Shown: in pieces, positions 35,907 through 49,661 of the stretch
Numbering within the stretch: the first letter of the stretch is position 1
How the letters are laid out: every line of letters starts with the position of its first letter
Source: Phocoena phocoena
Lineage: Eukaryota > Chordata > Mammalia > Artiodactyla > Phocoenidae
Direction of reading: 5' to 3'
NCBI RefSeq assembly: GCF_963924675.1
Contig: NC_089232.1
Location: 27,664,842-27,728,841, forward strand
Length of the DNA: 64,000 bases
Position numbers and translations under genes: made by a program
Notes under the pieces: model-generated
What the model saw: the letters and a program-made list of their open reading frames with translations, nothing else
Told to the model about the DNA's origin: nothing
Databases searched by the model: none

Positions 35907-38657
35907 GATGCCCCCCCGAGAGGCCTAGGAGTCTTCAAAAGGGTACCTCCTTTAAAATGAAGCAGAACAGCGACCAAGAGCTCCTGGAAGCAGCTGCACG
36001 CCCCCCCTCTCCGCCCGGCCACTCGGGACCTAAACTGGAGGCTAGCTCCCCCCTTGAGTCTCCTTTTAGCTCGGGAGCTTGTCAGGCTGACCACCACCGC
36101 GGCCATGGAAGCACCTGGTTTAGACAGAGCAAACTCATTTTTTTCCCCCAGAAGCATTCTCACAGGGTCTACAGGCCTGTCAAGAGGAGGGAACGTCAGG
36201 GAGCTTCAAGGCAGCATGCACGCAGCCTTCCAAATGGGAAAGCAAGGCTACTGCCAGCAGGCCCCCGTTCCCACGGGCACACTCGGCATACACCCCTGGG
36301 GTTCCTCACGAGTCCAAAGGGACACAGGTTACCCTGAGTTTCCTTCCCTGAATCAACTTCTCGAAGTAGGCTGTTCTGCATCCAGCGAACTGCCTCAGCC
36401 AAGGGACGCCGTCGCTGCTCCTCCGGGCCTGTGGCTATTCAGAAGCCTGCAGTGCCACAGGAAGGACGGGACTTAAACTGCAGTAAGAACGCAAGCCGAC
36501 TTTCTCCAGGAGGCACGGTGACCTCAGGCAGGAGGTCCTAGATGGAATGCGAAGCCGAGGGTTTCTCTGAGTGCAGCTCAGGCTAGGGCAGTGCGTAGGA
36601 AGACTTCCACGCCAGGTGGGACGTGCCAGAACGGTGTCCCCGAACGTGGGCGAGCGCCGGGGAAATTAAGCTGCTCCACACGAGAGTGCAGTGCGTTTCC
36701 CTGCGCTCGGCATACACAGAGGGGCCCCAGAGGGCTACGGGCCTGGATGTTGCTTAGCAGAGCCAGGTGGGCCTGGGGGTACTCCGTGTTCCTGCCGGGA
36801 GCAGGGTGCCCACGCTAGCCCCCTAGCTGTCCGGAAAACGGTGCTGCCGTTCAAGGTACGCCGAGCAGAGGGCACCGCCTTACGGGAAGTGCAGCACGCC
36901 TCGGCTTCTGCGCGGCAAGTCAGGGCCTTACTTCTCCAGGCGTGTGCTCGTGCTGGCTGTGCCGGTAGCGACACAGCATGGGAAGATGCTGACTTTCTCC
37001 TCGAGCAGGGTGACTTCAGGGACGAGGGCCTCCAAGTATTCAGAGCAGAGCGTTTTCTCACGGCAGCTCACACAGGGGCCAGGACGAGGTCTTCTGGGCA
37101 CTTGGGACTCACCGGAAATATTGTCCTGAGGCTCTTGGAGGAGTCTGGAAGTGCGGCTCTCCTCAAGGAACGTGCAGTGTGCTGCCCATCACTCGGCAGG
37201 CACAGAGGGCCTCCGAGGGATCAACCCATGGGCCTCCAAGTTGCTCCGCCGGCCCCCAGGGGTCTGGAGGTACTCAGTGAACTTGGAGGGAAAACGATGC
37301 ATAAGCCGAGAGGCCTGGGAGTCCCCAAAAGGGTACTTCCTTTAAAATAAAGCCTATAAGCGACTAAGAACGCACGGAAACAGCCGCACGTCTCCCTTTC
37401 TGCACGGCTGCTAAGGGCCTAACCTGGCGGCAAGTTTTCACCTTGAGATTCCCTTTAGCTCTAGAGCTTGTCAGGCGGACCACCACCGCGGCCACGGAAG
37501 CACCTGGTTCAGACAGAGCAAACTCCTAGTTTTCCCCGAAGCAGTCTTACGGTGTTTACAGGCCTGTCAAGAGCAGGCAATGTCAGGGAGCTTCAAGGCA
37601 GCATGAAAGCAGCCTTCCAAATGGGAAAGCAAGGCTACTCCCAGCAGGCCCCCGTTCCCGTGGGCACACTCAGCATACACCCCTGTGGTTTCTAAGAAGT
37701 CCAAAGGGACACAGGTTACCCTGTGGTTCCTTCCCTGAATCAACTCCTCCAAGTGGGGTGTTCTGCATCAAGGAAGCTGCCTCGACCAAGGAACGTCGCA
37801 GCAGCTACGCCTCTGGGCCTGTGGCTATCCAAAAGCCTGCAGTGCCACAGGAAGAACAGAACTGAAATTGCAGTAGGTACGCAGGCCCACCTTCTCTAGG
37901 AGGCACGGTGACTTCAGGCCGGAGGTCCTAGGTGGCATGCGAAGACGAGGGTTAATCTGAGTGCCGCTCGACTAGGGCCATGCGTGAGCAGACTTCCACG
38001 CCAGGTGGGACGTGCCAGAACGGTGTTCCCGAACGTGTGCGAGTGCCTGGGAAATGAAGCTGCTCCAAAAGAGAGTGCAGTGCGTTTCCCTACGCTCGGC
38101 AGGCACACAGTGCCTCCGGAGGGCTACTGGCCTGGATGCTGATTAGCAGACCCACGGGGTCCTGTGGGTACTCAGTGTTCCTGCCGGGAGCAGGGTGCCC
38201 ACGCGAGCCTCCTAGGTGTCCAGAAAACTGTGCTGCAGTTAGAGACATGCCGAGCAGGGGCCACGGCCTCATGGAAACTGCTGCACGCCTCCGCTTCTGC
38301 ACGGAAAGCAGGGCCTTACCTCCAGGCACGCGTTCATGCTGGGTGCCCCTTTAGCGCCACAGCGTGGAAAGCTGCTGACTTCTCCTCGAGCAGAGTGGCT
38401 TTAGGGAAGAGGTCCTCGAAGTAGTCAGAGCAGAGTGTTTTCTCACGGCGGCTCACGCAAGGGCCATGACAAAGACTTCCTGGGCACTTCGGCCTCGCCA
38501 GAAATGGGGGCCTCAGGCTCTCCTCAAGGAACGTGCCGTGTGTTGCCCGTCACTCGGCACACTCAGAGGGCCTCCACCGGACAGACCAAACGGGCCTCGA
38601 TGTTGCTCGGCCGGCCCACGGGGGTCTGGAGGTACTCGGTGACCTTGGAGGGACAAT
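35907..38657 (+). repeat. Repeat unit 14 (short type, 2751 bp)
   Basis: T at 974 (CCTTACGGG, only here and in unit 18), T at 1889, C at 2082. Position 2 of the four-unit repeat. The T at 974 lies five bases downstream of the CTCF-like core and does not change it. Confidence 0.97.
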
Positions 38658-41408
38658 GATGCCCCCCCGAGAGGCCTAGGAGTCTTCAAAAGGGTACCTC
38701 CTTTAAAATGAAGCAGAACAGCGACCAAGAGCTCCTGGAAGCAGCTGCACGCCCCCCCTCTCCGCCCGGCCACTCGGGACCTAAACTGGAGGCTAGCTCC
38801 CCCCTTGAGTCTCCTTTTAGCTCGGGAGCTTGTCAGGCTGACCACCACCGCGGCCATGGAAGCACCTGGTTTAGACAGAGCAAACTCATTTTTTTCCCCC
38901 AGAAGCATTCTCACAGGGTCTACAGGCCTGTCAAGAGGAGGGAACGTCAGGGAGCTTCAAGGCAGCATGCACGCAGCCTTCCAAATGGGAAAGCAAGGCT
39001 ACTGCCAGCAGGCCCCCGTTCCCACGGGCACACTCGGCATACACCCCTGGGGTTCCTCACGAGTCCAAAGGGACACAGGTTACCCTGAGTTTCCTTCCCT
39101 GAATCAACTTCTCGAAGTAGGCTGTTCTGCATCCAGCGAACTGCCTCAGCCAAGGGACGCCGTCGCTGCTCCTCCGGGCCTGTGGCTATTCAGAAGCCTG
39201 CAGTGCCACAGGAAGGACGGGACTTAAACTGCAGTAAGAACGCAAGCCGACTTTCTCCAGGAGGCACGGTGACCTCAGGCAGGAGGTCCTAGATGGAATG
39301 CGAAGCCGAGGGTTTCTCTGAGTGCAGCTCAGGCTAGGGCAGTGCGTAGGAAGACTTCCACGCCAGGTGGGACGTGCCAGAACGGTGTCCCCGAACGTGG
39401 GCGAGCGCCGGGGAAATTAAGCTGCTCCACACGAGAGTGCAGTGCGTTTCCCTGCGCTCGGCATACACAGAGGGGCCCCAGAGGGCTACGGGCCTGGATG
39501 TTGCTTAGCAGAGCCAGGTGGGCCTGGGGGTACTCCGTGTTCCTGCCGGGAGCAGGGTGCCCACGCTAGCCCCCTAGCTGTCCGGAAAACGGTGCTGCCG
39601 TTCAAGGTACGCCGAGCAGAGGGCACCGCCTCACGGGAAGTGCAGCACGCCTCGGCTTCTGCGCGGCAAGTCAGGGCCTTACTTCTCCAGGCGTGTGCTC
39701 GTGCTGGCTGTGCCGGTAGCGACACAGCATGGGAAGATGCTGACTTTCTCCTCGAGCAGGGTGACTTCAGGGACGAGGGCCTCCAAGTATTCAGAGCAGA
39801 GCGTTTTCTCACGGCAGCTCACACAGGGGCCAGGACGAGGTCTTCTGGGCACTTGGGACTCACCGGAAATATTGTCCTGAGGCTCTTGGAGGAGTCTGGA
39901 AGTGCGGCTCTCCTCAAGGAACGTGCAGTGTGCTGCCCATCACTCGGCAGGCACAGAGGGCCTCCGAGGGATCAACCCATGGGCCTCCAAGTTGCTCCGC
40001 CGGCCCCCAGGGGTCTGGAGGTACTCAGTGAACTTGGAGGGAAAACGATGCATAAGCCGAGAGGCCTGGGAGTCCCCAAAAGGGTACTTCCTTTAAAATA
40101 AAGCCTATAAGCGACTAAGAACGCACGGAAACAGCCGCACGTCTCCCTTTCTGCACGGCTGCTAAGGGCCTAACCTGGCGGCAAGTTTTCACCTTGAGAT
40201 TCCCTTTAGCTCTAGAGCTTGTCAGGCGGACCACCACCGCGGCCACGGAAGCACCTGGTTCAGACAGAGCAAACTCCTAGTTTTCCCCGAAGCAGTCTTA
40301 CGGTGTTTACAGGCCTGTCAAGAGCAGGCAATGTCAGGGAGCTTCAAGGCAGCATGAAAGCAGCCTTCCAAATGGGAAAGCAAGGCTACTCCCAGCAGGC
40401 CCCCGTTCCCGTGGGCACACTCAGCATACACCCCTGTGGTTTCTAAGAAGTCCAAAGGGACACAGGTTACCCTGTGGTTCCTTCCCTGAATCAACTCCTC
40501 CAAGTGGGGTGTTCTGCATCAAGGAAGCTGCCTCGACCAAGGAACGCCGCAGCAGCTACGCCTCTGGGCCTGTGGCTATCCAAAAGCCTGCAGTGCCACA
40601 GGAAGAACAGAACTGAAATTGCAGTAGGTACGCAGGCCCACCTTCTCTAGGAGGCACGGTGACTTCAGGCCGGAGGTCCTAGGTGGCATGCGAAGACGAG
40701 GGTTAATCTGAGTGCCGCTCGACTAGGGCCATGCGTGAGAAGACTTCCACGCCAGGTGGAACGTGCCAGAACGGTGTTCCCGAACGTGTGCGAGTGCCTG
40801 GGAAATGAAGCTGCTCCAAAAGAGAGTGCAGTGCGTTTCCCTACGCTCGGCAGGCACACAGTGCCTCCGGAGGGCTACTGGCCTGGATGCTGATTAGCAG
40901 ACCCACGGGGTCCTGTGGGTACTCAGTGTTCCTGCCGGGAGCAGGGTGCCCACGCGAGCCTCCTAGGTGTCCAGAAAACTGTGCTGCAGTTAGAGACATG
41001 CCGAGCAGGGGCCACGGCCTCATGGAAACTGCTGCACGCCTCCGCTTCTGCACGGAAAGCAGGGCCTTACCTCCAGGCACGCGTTCATGCTGGGTGCCCC
41101 TTTAGCGCCACAGCGTGGAAAGCTGCTGACTTCTCCTCGAGCAGAGTGGCTTTAGGGAAGAGGTCCTCGAAGTAGTCAGAGCAGAGTGTTTTCTCACGGC
41201 GGCTCACGCAAGGGCCATGACAAAGACTTCCTGGGCACTTCGGCCTCGCCAGAAATGGGGGCCTCAGGCTCTCCTCAAGGAACGTGCCGTGTGTTGCCCG
41301 TCACTCGGCACACTCAGAGGGCCTCCACCGGACAGACCAAACGGGCCTCGATGTTGCTCGGCCGGCCCACGGGGGTCTGGAGGTACTCGGTGACCTTGGA
41401 GGGACAAT
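38658..41408 (+). repeat. Repeat unit 15 (short type, 2751 bp)
   Basis: C at 1889, A at 2082, A at 2102 (shared here with unit 19, and in the left region with units 7 and 9). Position 3 of the four-unit repeat. Confidence 0.97.
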
Positions 41409-44159
41409 GATGCCCCCCCGAGAGGCCTAGGAGTCTTCAAAAGGGTACCTCCTTTAAAATGAAGCAGAACAGCGACCAAGAGCTCCTGGAAGCAGCTGCA
41501 CGCCCCGCCTCTCCGCCCGGCCACTCGGGACCTAAACTGGAGGCTAGCTCCCCCCTTGAGTCTCCTTTTAGCTCGGGAGCTTGTCAGGCTGACCACCACC
41601 GCGGCCATGGAAGCACCTGGTTTAGACAGAGCAAACTCATTTTTTTCCCCCAGAAGCATTCTCACAGGGTCTACAGGCCTGTCAAGAGGAGGGAACGTCA
41701 GGGAGCTTCAAGGCAGCATGCACGCAGCCTTCCAAATGGGAAAGCAAGGCTACTGCCAGCAGGCCCCCGTTCCCACGGGCACACTCGGCATACACCCCTG
41801 GGGTTCCTCACGAGTCCAAAGGGACACAGGTTACCCTGAGTTTCCTTCCCTGAATCAACTTCTCGAAGTAGGCTGTTCTGCATCCAGCGAACTGCCTCAG
41901 CCAAGGGACGCCGTCGCTGCTCCTCCGGGCCTGTGGCTATTCAGAAGCCTGCAGTGCCACAGGAAGGACGGGACTTAAACTGCAGTAAGAACGCAAGCCG
42001 ACTTTCTCCAGGAGGCACGGTGACCTCAGGCAGGAGGTCCTAGATGGAATGCGAAGCCGAGGGTTTCTCTGAGTGCAGCTCAGGCTAGGGCAGTGCGTAG
42101 GAAGACTTCCACGCCAGGTGGGACGTGCCAGAACGGTGTCCCCGAACGTGGGCGAGCGCCGGGGAAATTAAGCTGCTCCACACGAGAGTGCAGTGCGTTT
42201 CCCTGCGCTCGGCATACACAGAGGGGCCCCAGAGGGCTACGGGCCTGGATGTTGCTTAGCAGAGCCAGGTGGGCCTGGGGGTACTCCGTGTTCCTGCCGG
42301 GAGCAGGGTGCCCACGCTAGCCCCCTAGCTGTCCGGAAAACGGTGCTGCCGTTCAAGGTACGCCGAGCAGAGGGCACCGCCTCACGGGAAGTGCAGCACG
42401 CCTCGGCTTCTGCGCGGCAAGTCAGGGCCTTACTTCTCCAGGCGTGTGCTCGTGCTGGCTGTGCCGGTAGCGACACAGCATGGGAAGATGCTGACTTTCT
42501 CCTCGAGCAGGGTGACTTCAGGGACGAGGGCCTCCAAGTATTCAGAGCAGAGCGTTTTCTCACGGCAGCTCACACAGGGGCCAGGACGAGGTCTTCTGGG
42601 CACTTGGGACTCACCGGAAATATTGTCCTGAGGCTCTTGGAGGAGTCTGGAAGTGCGGCTCTCCTCAAGGAACGTGCAGTGTGCTGCCCATCACTCGGCA
42701 GGCACAGAGGGCCTCCGAGGGATCAACCCATGGGCCTCCAAGTTGCTCCGCCGGCCCCCAGGGGTCTGGAGGTACTCAGTGAACTTGGAGGGAAAACGAT
42801 GCATAAGCCGAGAGGCCTGGGAGTCCCCAAAAGGGTACTTCCTTTAAAATAAAGCCTATAAGCGACTAAGAACGCACGGAAACAGCCGCACGTCTCCCTT
42901 TCTGCACGGCTGCTAAGGGCCTAACCTGGCGGCAAGTTTTCACCTTGAGATTCCCTTTAGCTCTAGAGCTTGTCAGGCGGACCACCACCGCGGCCACGGA
43001 AGCACCTGGTTCAGACAGAGCAAACTCCTAGTTTTCCCCGAAGCAGTCTTACGGTGTTTACAGGCCTGTCAAGAGCAGGCAATGTCAGGGAGCTTCAAGG
43101 CAGCATGAAAGCAGCCTTCCAAATGGGAAAGCAAGGCTACTCCCAGCAGGCCCCCGTTCCCGTGGGCACACTCAGCATACACCCCTGTGGTTTCTAAGAA
43201 GTCCAAAGGGACACAGGTTACCCTGTGGTTCCTTCCCTGAATCAACTCCTCCAAGTGGGGTGTTCTGCATCAAGGAAGCTGCCTCGACCAAGGAACGTCG
43301 CAGCAGCTACGCCTCTGGGCCTGTGGCTATCCAAAAGCCTGCAGTGCCACAGGAAGAACAGAACTGAAATTGCAGTAGGTACGCAGGCCCACCTTCTCTA
43401 GGAGGCACGGTGACTTCAGGCCGGAGGTCCTAGGTGGCATGCGAAGACGAGGGTTAATCTGAGTGCCGCTCGACTAGGGCCATGCGTGAGCAGACTTCCA
43501 CGCCAGGTGGGACGTGCCAGAACGGTGTTCCCGAACGTGTGCGAGTGCCTGGGAAATGAAGCTGCTCCAAAAGAGAGTGCAGTGCGTTTCCCTACGCTCG
43601 GCAGGCACACAGTGCCTCCGGAGGGCTACTGGCCTGGATGCTGATTAGCAGACCCACGGGGTCCTGTGGGTACTCAGTGTTCCTGCCGGGAGCAGGGTGC
43701 CCACGCGAGCCTCCTAGGTGTCCAGAAAACTGTGCTGCAGTTAGAGACATGCCGAGCAGGGGCCACGGCCTCATGGAAACTGCTGCACGCCTCCGCTTCT
43801 GCACGGAAAGCAGGGCCTTACCTCCAGGCACGCGTTCATGCTGGGTGCCCCTTTAGCGCCACAGCGTGGAAAGCTGCTGACTTCTCCTCGAGCAGAGTGG
43901 CTTTAGGGAAGAGGTCCTCGAAGTAGTCAGAGCAGAGTGTTTTCTCACGGCGGCTCACGCAAGGGCCATGACAAAGACTTCCTGGGCACTTCGGCCTCGC
44001 CAGAAATGGGGGCCTCAGGCTCTCCTCAAGGAACGTGCCGTGTGTTGCCCGTCACTCGGCACACTCAGAGGGCCTCCACCGGACAGACCAAACGGGCCTC
44101 GATGTTGCTCGGCCGGCCCACGGGGGTCTGGAGGTACTCGGTGACCTTGGAGGGACAAT
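41409..44159 (+). repeat. Repeat unit 16 (short type, 2751 bp)
   Basis: The C-tract is interrupted, reading CCCCGCC (shared with units 20 and 21 only). T at 1889, C at 2082. Position 4 of the four-unit repeat. Confidence 0.97.
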
Positions 44160-46910
44160 GATGCCCCCCCGAGAGGCCTAGGAGTCTTCAAAAGGGTACC
44201 TCCTTTAAAATGAAGCAGAACAGCGACCAAGAGCTCCTGGAAGCAGCTGCACGCCCCCCCTCTCCGCCCGGCCACTCGGGACCTAAACTGGAGGCTAGCT
44301 CCCCCCTTGAGTCTCCTTTTAGCTCGGGAGCTTGTCAGGCTGACCACCACCGCGGCCATGGAAGCACCTGGTTTAGACAGAGCAAACTCATTTTTTTCCC
44401 CCAGAAGCATTCTCACAGGGTCTACAGGCCTGTCAAGAGGAGGGAACGTCAGGGAGCTTCAAGGCAGCATGCACGCAGCCTTCCAAATGGGAAAGCAAGG
44501 CTACTGCCAGCAGGCCCCCGTTCCCACGGGCACACTCGGCATACACCCCTGGGGTTCCTCACGAGTCCAAAGGGACACAGGTTACCCTGAGTTTCCTTCC
44601 CTGAATCAACTTCTCGAAGTAGGCTGTTCTGCATCCAGCGAACTGCCTCAGCCAAGGGACGCCGTCGCTGCTCCTCCGGGCCTGTGGCTATTCAGAAGCC
44701 TGCAGTGCCACAGGAAGGACGGGACTTAAACTGCAGTAAGAACGCAAGCCGACTTTCTCCAGGAGGCACGGTGACCTCAGGCAGGAGGTCCTAGATGGAA
44801 TGCGAAGCCGAGGGTTTCTCTGAGTGCAGCTCAGGCTAGGGCAGTGCGTAGGAAGACTTCCACGCCAGGTGGGACGTGCCAGAACGGTGTCCCCGAACGT
44901 GGGCGAGCGCCGGGGAAATTAAGCTGCTCCACACGAGAGTGCAGTGCGTTTCCCTGCGCTCGGCATACACAGAGGGGCCCCAGAGGGCTACGGGCCTGGA
45001 TGTTGCTTAGCAGAGCCAGGTGGGCCTGGGGGTACTCCGTGTTCCTGCCGGGAGCAGGGTGCCCACGCTAGCCCCCTAGCTGTCCGGAAAACGGTGCTGC
45101 CGTTCAAGGTACGCCGAGCAGAGGGCACCGCCTCACGGGAAGTGCAGCACGCCTCGGCTTCTGCGCGGCAAGTCAGGGCCTTACTTCTCCAGGCGTGTGC
45201 TCGTGCTGGCTGTGCCGGTAGCGACACAGCATGGGAAGATGCTGACTTTCTCCTCGAGCAGGGTGACTTCAGGGACGAGGGCCTCCAAGTATTCAGAGCA
45301 GAGCGTTTTCTCACGGCAGCTCACACAGGGGCCAGGACGAGGTCTTCTGGGCACTTGGGACTCACCGGAAATATTGTCCTGAGGCTCTTGGAGGAGTCTG
45401 GAAGTGCGGCTCTCCTCAAGGAACGTGCAGTGTGCTGCCCATCACTCGGCAGGCACAGAGGGCCTCCGAGGGATCAACCCATGGGCCTCCAAGTTGCTCC
45501 GCCGGCCCCCAGGGGTCTGGAGGTACTCAGTGAACTTGGAGGGAAAACGATGCATAAGCCGAGAGGCCTGGGAGTCCCCAAAAGGGTACTTCCTTTAAAA
45601 TAAAGCCTATAAGCGACTAAGAACGCACGGAAACAGCCGCACGTCTCCCTTTCTGCACGGCTGCTAAGGGCCTAACCTGGCGGCAAGTTTTCACCTTGAG
45701 ATTCCCTTTAGCTCTAGAGCTTGTCAGGCGGACCACCACCGCGGCCACGGAAGCACCTGGTTCAGACAGAGCAAACTCCTAGTTTTCCCCGAAGCAGTCT
45801 TACGGTGTTTACAGGCCTGTCAAGAGCAGGCAATGTCAGGGAGCTTCAAGGCAGCATGAAAGCAGCCTTCCAAATGGGAAAGCAAGGCTACTCCCAGCAG
45901 GCCCCCGTTCCCGTGGGCACACTCAGCATACACCCCTGTGGTTTCTAAGAAGTCCAAAGGGACACAGGTTACCCTGTGGTTCCTTCCCTGAATCAACTCC
46001 TCCAAGTGGGGTGTTCTGCATCAAGGAAGCTGCCTCGACCAAGGAACGCCGCAGCAGCTACGCCTCTGGGCCTGTGGCTATCCAAAAGCCTGCAGTGCCA
46101 CAGGAAGAACAGAACTGAAATTGCAGTAGGTACGCAGGCCCACCTTCTCTAGGAGGCACGGTGACTTCAGGCCGGAGGTCCTAGGTGGCATGCGAAGACG
46201 AGGGTTAATCTGAGTGCCGCTCGACTAGGGCCATGCGTGAGCAGACTTCCACGCCAGGTGGGACGTGCCAGAACGGTGTTCCCGAACGTGTGCGAGTGCC
46301 TGGGAAATGAAGCTGCTCCAAAAGAGAGTGCAGTGCGTTTCCCTACGCTCGGCAGGCACACAGTGCCTCCGGAGGGCTACTGGCCTGGATGCTGATTAGC
46401 AGACCCACGGGGTCCTGTGGGTACTCAGTGTTCCTGCCGGGAGCAGGGTGCCCACGCGAGCCTCCTAGGTGTCCAGAAAACTGTGCTGCAGTTAGAGACA
46501 TGCCGAGCAGGGGCCACGGCCTCATGGAAACTGCTGCACGCCTCCGCTTCTGCACGGAAAGCAGGGCCTTACCTCCAGGCACGCGTTCATGCTGGGTGCC
46601 CCTTTAGCGCCACAGCGTGGAAAGCTGCTGACTTCTCCTCGAGCAGAGTGGCTTTAGGGAAGAGGTCCTCGAAGTAGTCAGAGCAGAGTGTTTTCTCACG
46701 GCGGCTCACGCAAGGGCCATGACAAAGACTTCCTGGGCACTTCGGCCTCGCCAGAAATGGGGGCCTCAGGCTCTCCTCAAGGAACGTGCCGTGTGTTGCC
46801 CGTCACTCGGCACACTCAGAGGGCCTCCACCGGACAGACCAAACGGGCCTCGATGTTGCTCGGCCGGCCCACGGGGGTCTGGAGGTACTCGGTGACCTTG
46901 GAGGGACAAT
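44160..46910 (+). repeat. Repeat unit 17 (short type, 2751 bp)
   Basis: Same diagnostic alleles as unit 13 (C at 1889, C at 2082, uninterrupted seven C). Position 1 of the second four-unit repeat. Confidence 0.97.
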
Positions 46911-49661
46911 GATGCCCCCCCGAGAGGCCTAGGAGTCTTCAAAAGGGTACCTCCTTTAAAATGAAGCAGAACAGCGACCAAGAGCTCCTGGAAGCAGCTG
47001 CACGCCCCCCCTCTCCGCCCGGCCACTCGGGACCTAAACTGGAGGCTAGCTCCCCCCTTGAGTCTCCTTTTAGCTCGGGAGCTTGTCAGGCTGACCACCA
47101 CCGCGGCCATGGAAGCACCTGGTTTAGACAGAGCAAACTCATTTTTTTCCCCCAGAAGCATTCTCACAGGGTCTACAGGCCTGTCAAGAGGAGGGAACGT
47201 CAGGGAGCTTCAAGGCAGCATGCACGCAGCCTTCCAAATGGGAAAGCAAGGCTACTGCCAGCAGGCCCCCGTTCCCACGGGCACACTCGGCATACACCCC
47301 TGGGGTTCCTCACGAGTCCAAAGGGACACAGGTTACCCTGAGTTTCCTTCCCTGAATCAACTTCTCGAAGTAGGCTGTTCTGCATCCAGCGAACTGCCTC
47401 AGCCAAGGGACGCCGTCGCTGCTCCTCCGGGCCTGTGGCTATTCAGAAGCCTGCAGTGCCACAGGAAGGACGGGACTTAAACTGCAGTAAGAACGCAAGC
47501 CGACTTTCTCCAGGAGGCACGGTGACCTCAGGCAGGAGGTCCTAGATGGAATGCGAAGCCGAGGGTTTCTCTGAGTGCAGCTCAGGCTAGGGCAGTGCGT
47601 AGGAAGACTTCCACGCCAGGTGGGACGTGCCAGAACGGTGTCCCCGAACGTGGGCGAGCGCCGGGGAAATTAAGCTGCTCCACACGAGAGTGCAGTGCGT
47701 TTCCCTGCGCTCGGCATACACAGAGGGGCCCCAGAGGGCTACGGGCCTGGATGTTGCTTAGCAGAGCCAGGTGGGCCTGGGGGTACTCCGTGTTCCTGCC
47801 GGGAGCAGGGTGCCCACGCTAGCCCCCTAGCTGTCCGGAAAACGGTGCTGCCGTTCAAGGTACGCCGAGCAGAGGGCACCGCCTTACGGGAAGTGCAGCA
47901 CGCCTCGGCTTCTGCGCGGCAAGTCAGGGCCTTACTTCTCCAGGCGTGTGCTCGTGCTGGCTGTGCCGGTAGCGACACAGCATGGGAAGATGCTGACTTT
48001 CTCCTCGAGCAGGGTGACTTCAGGGACGAGGGCCTCCAAGTATTCAGAGCAGAGCGTTTTCTCACGGCAGCTCACACAGGGGCCAGGACGAGGTCTTCTG
48101 GGCACTTGGGACTCACCGGAAATATTGTCCTGAGGCTCTTGGAGGAGTCTGGAAGTGCGGCTCTCCTCAAGGAACGTGCAGTGTGCTGCCCATCACTCGG
48201 CAGGCACAGAGGGCCTCCGAGGGATCAACCCATGGGCCTCCAAGTTGCTCCGCCGGCCCCCAGGGGTCTGGAGGTACTCAGTGAACTTGGAGGGAAAACG
48301 ATGCATAAGCCGAGAGGCCTGGGAGTCCCCAAAAGGGTACTTCCTTTAAAATAAAGCCTATAAGCGACTAAGAACGCACGGAAACAGCCGCACGTCTCCC
48401 TTTCTGCACGGCTGCTAAGGGCCTAACCTGGCGGCAAGTTTTCACCTTGAGATTCCCTTTAGCTCTAGAGCTTGTCAGGCGGACCACCACCGCGGCCACG
48501 GAAGCACCTGGTTCAGACAGAGCAAACTCCTAGTTTTCCCCGAAGCAGTCTTACGGTGTTTACAGGCCTGTCAAGAGCAGGCAATGTCAGGGAGCTTCAA
48601 GGCAGCATGAAAGCAGCCTTCCAAATGGGAAAGCAAGGCTACTCCCAGCAGGCCCCCGTTCCCGTGGGCACACTCAGCATACACCCCTGTGGTTTCTAAG
48701 AAGTCCAAAGGGACACAGGTTACCCTGTGGTTCCTTCCCTGAATCAACTCCTCCAAGTGGGGTGTTCTGCATCAAGGAAGCTGCCTCGACCAAGGAACGT
48801 CGCAGCAGCTACGCCTCTGGGCCTGTGGCTATCCAAAAGCCTGCAGTGCCACAGGAAGAACAGAACTGAAATTGCAGTAGGTACGCAGGCCCACCTTCTC
48901 TAGGAGGCACGGTGACTTCAGGCCGGAGGTCCTAGGTGGCATGCGAAGACGAGGGTTAATCTGAGTGCCGCTCGACTAGGGCCATGCGTGAGCAGACTTC
49001 CACGCCAGGTGGGACGTGCCAGAACGGTGTTCCCGAACGTGTGCGAGTGCCTGGGAAATGAAGCTGCTCCAAAAGAGAGTGCAGTGCGTTTCCCTACGCT
49101 CGGCAGGCACACAGTGCCTCCGGAGGGCTACTGGCCTGGATGCTGATTAGCAGACCCACGGGGTCCTGTGGGTACTCAGTGTTCCTGCCGGGAGCAGGGT
49201 GCCCACGCGAGCCTCCTAGGTGTCCAGAAAACTGTGCTGCAGTTAGAGACATGCCGAGCAGGGGCCACGGCCTCATGGAAACTGCTGCACGCCTCCGCTT
49301 CTGCACGGAAAGCAGGGCCTTACCTCCAGGCACGCGTTCATGCTGGGTGCCCCTTTAGCGCCACAGCGTGGAAAGCTGCTGACTTCTCCTCGAGCAGAGT
49401 GGCTTTAGGGAAGAGGTCCTCGAAGTAGTCAGAGCAGAGTGTTTTCTCACGGCGGCTCACGCAAGGGCCATGACAAAGACTTCCTGGGCACTTCGGCCTC
49501 GCCAGAAATGGGGGCCTCAGGCTCTCCTCAAGGAACGTGCCGTGTGTTGCCCGTCACTCGGCACACTCAGAGGGCCTCCACCGGACAGACCAAACGGGCC
49601 TCGATGTTGCTCGGCCGGCCCACGGGGGTCTGGAGGTACTCGGTGACCTTGGAGGGACAAT
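46911..49661 (+). repeat. Repeat unit 18 (short type, 2751 bp)
   Basis: Same diagnostic alleles as unit 14: T at 974, T at 1889, C at 2082. Position 2 of the second four-unit repeat. Confidence 0.97.

Larger units (their letters stand above)
33156..44159 (+). repeat. 11,004-bp higher-order repeat, copy 1 (units 13-16)
   Basis: Four units, each with its own marker: C at 2082 alone; T at 974 with T at 1889; A at 2102; and the CCCCGCC tract with T at 1889. The same four appear in the same order in the next 11,004 bp. Confidence 0.88.
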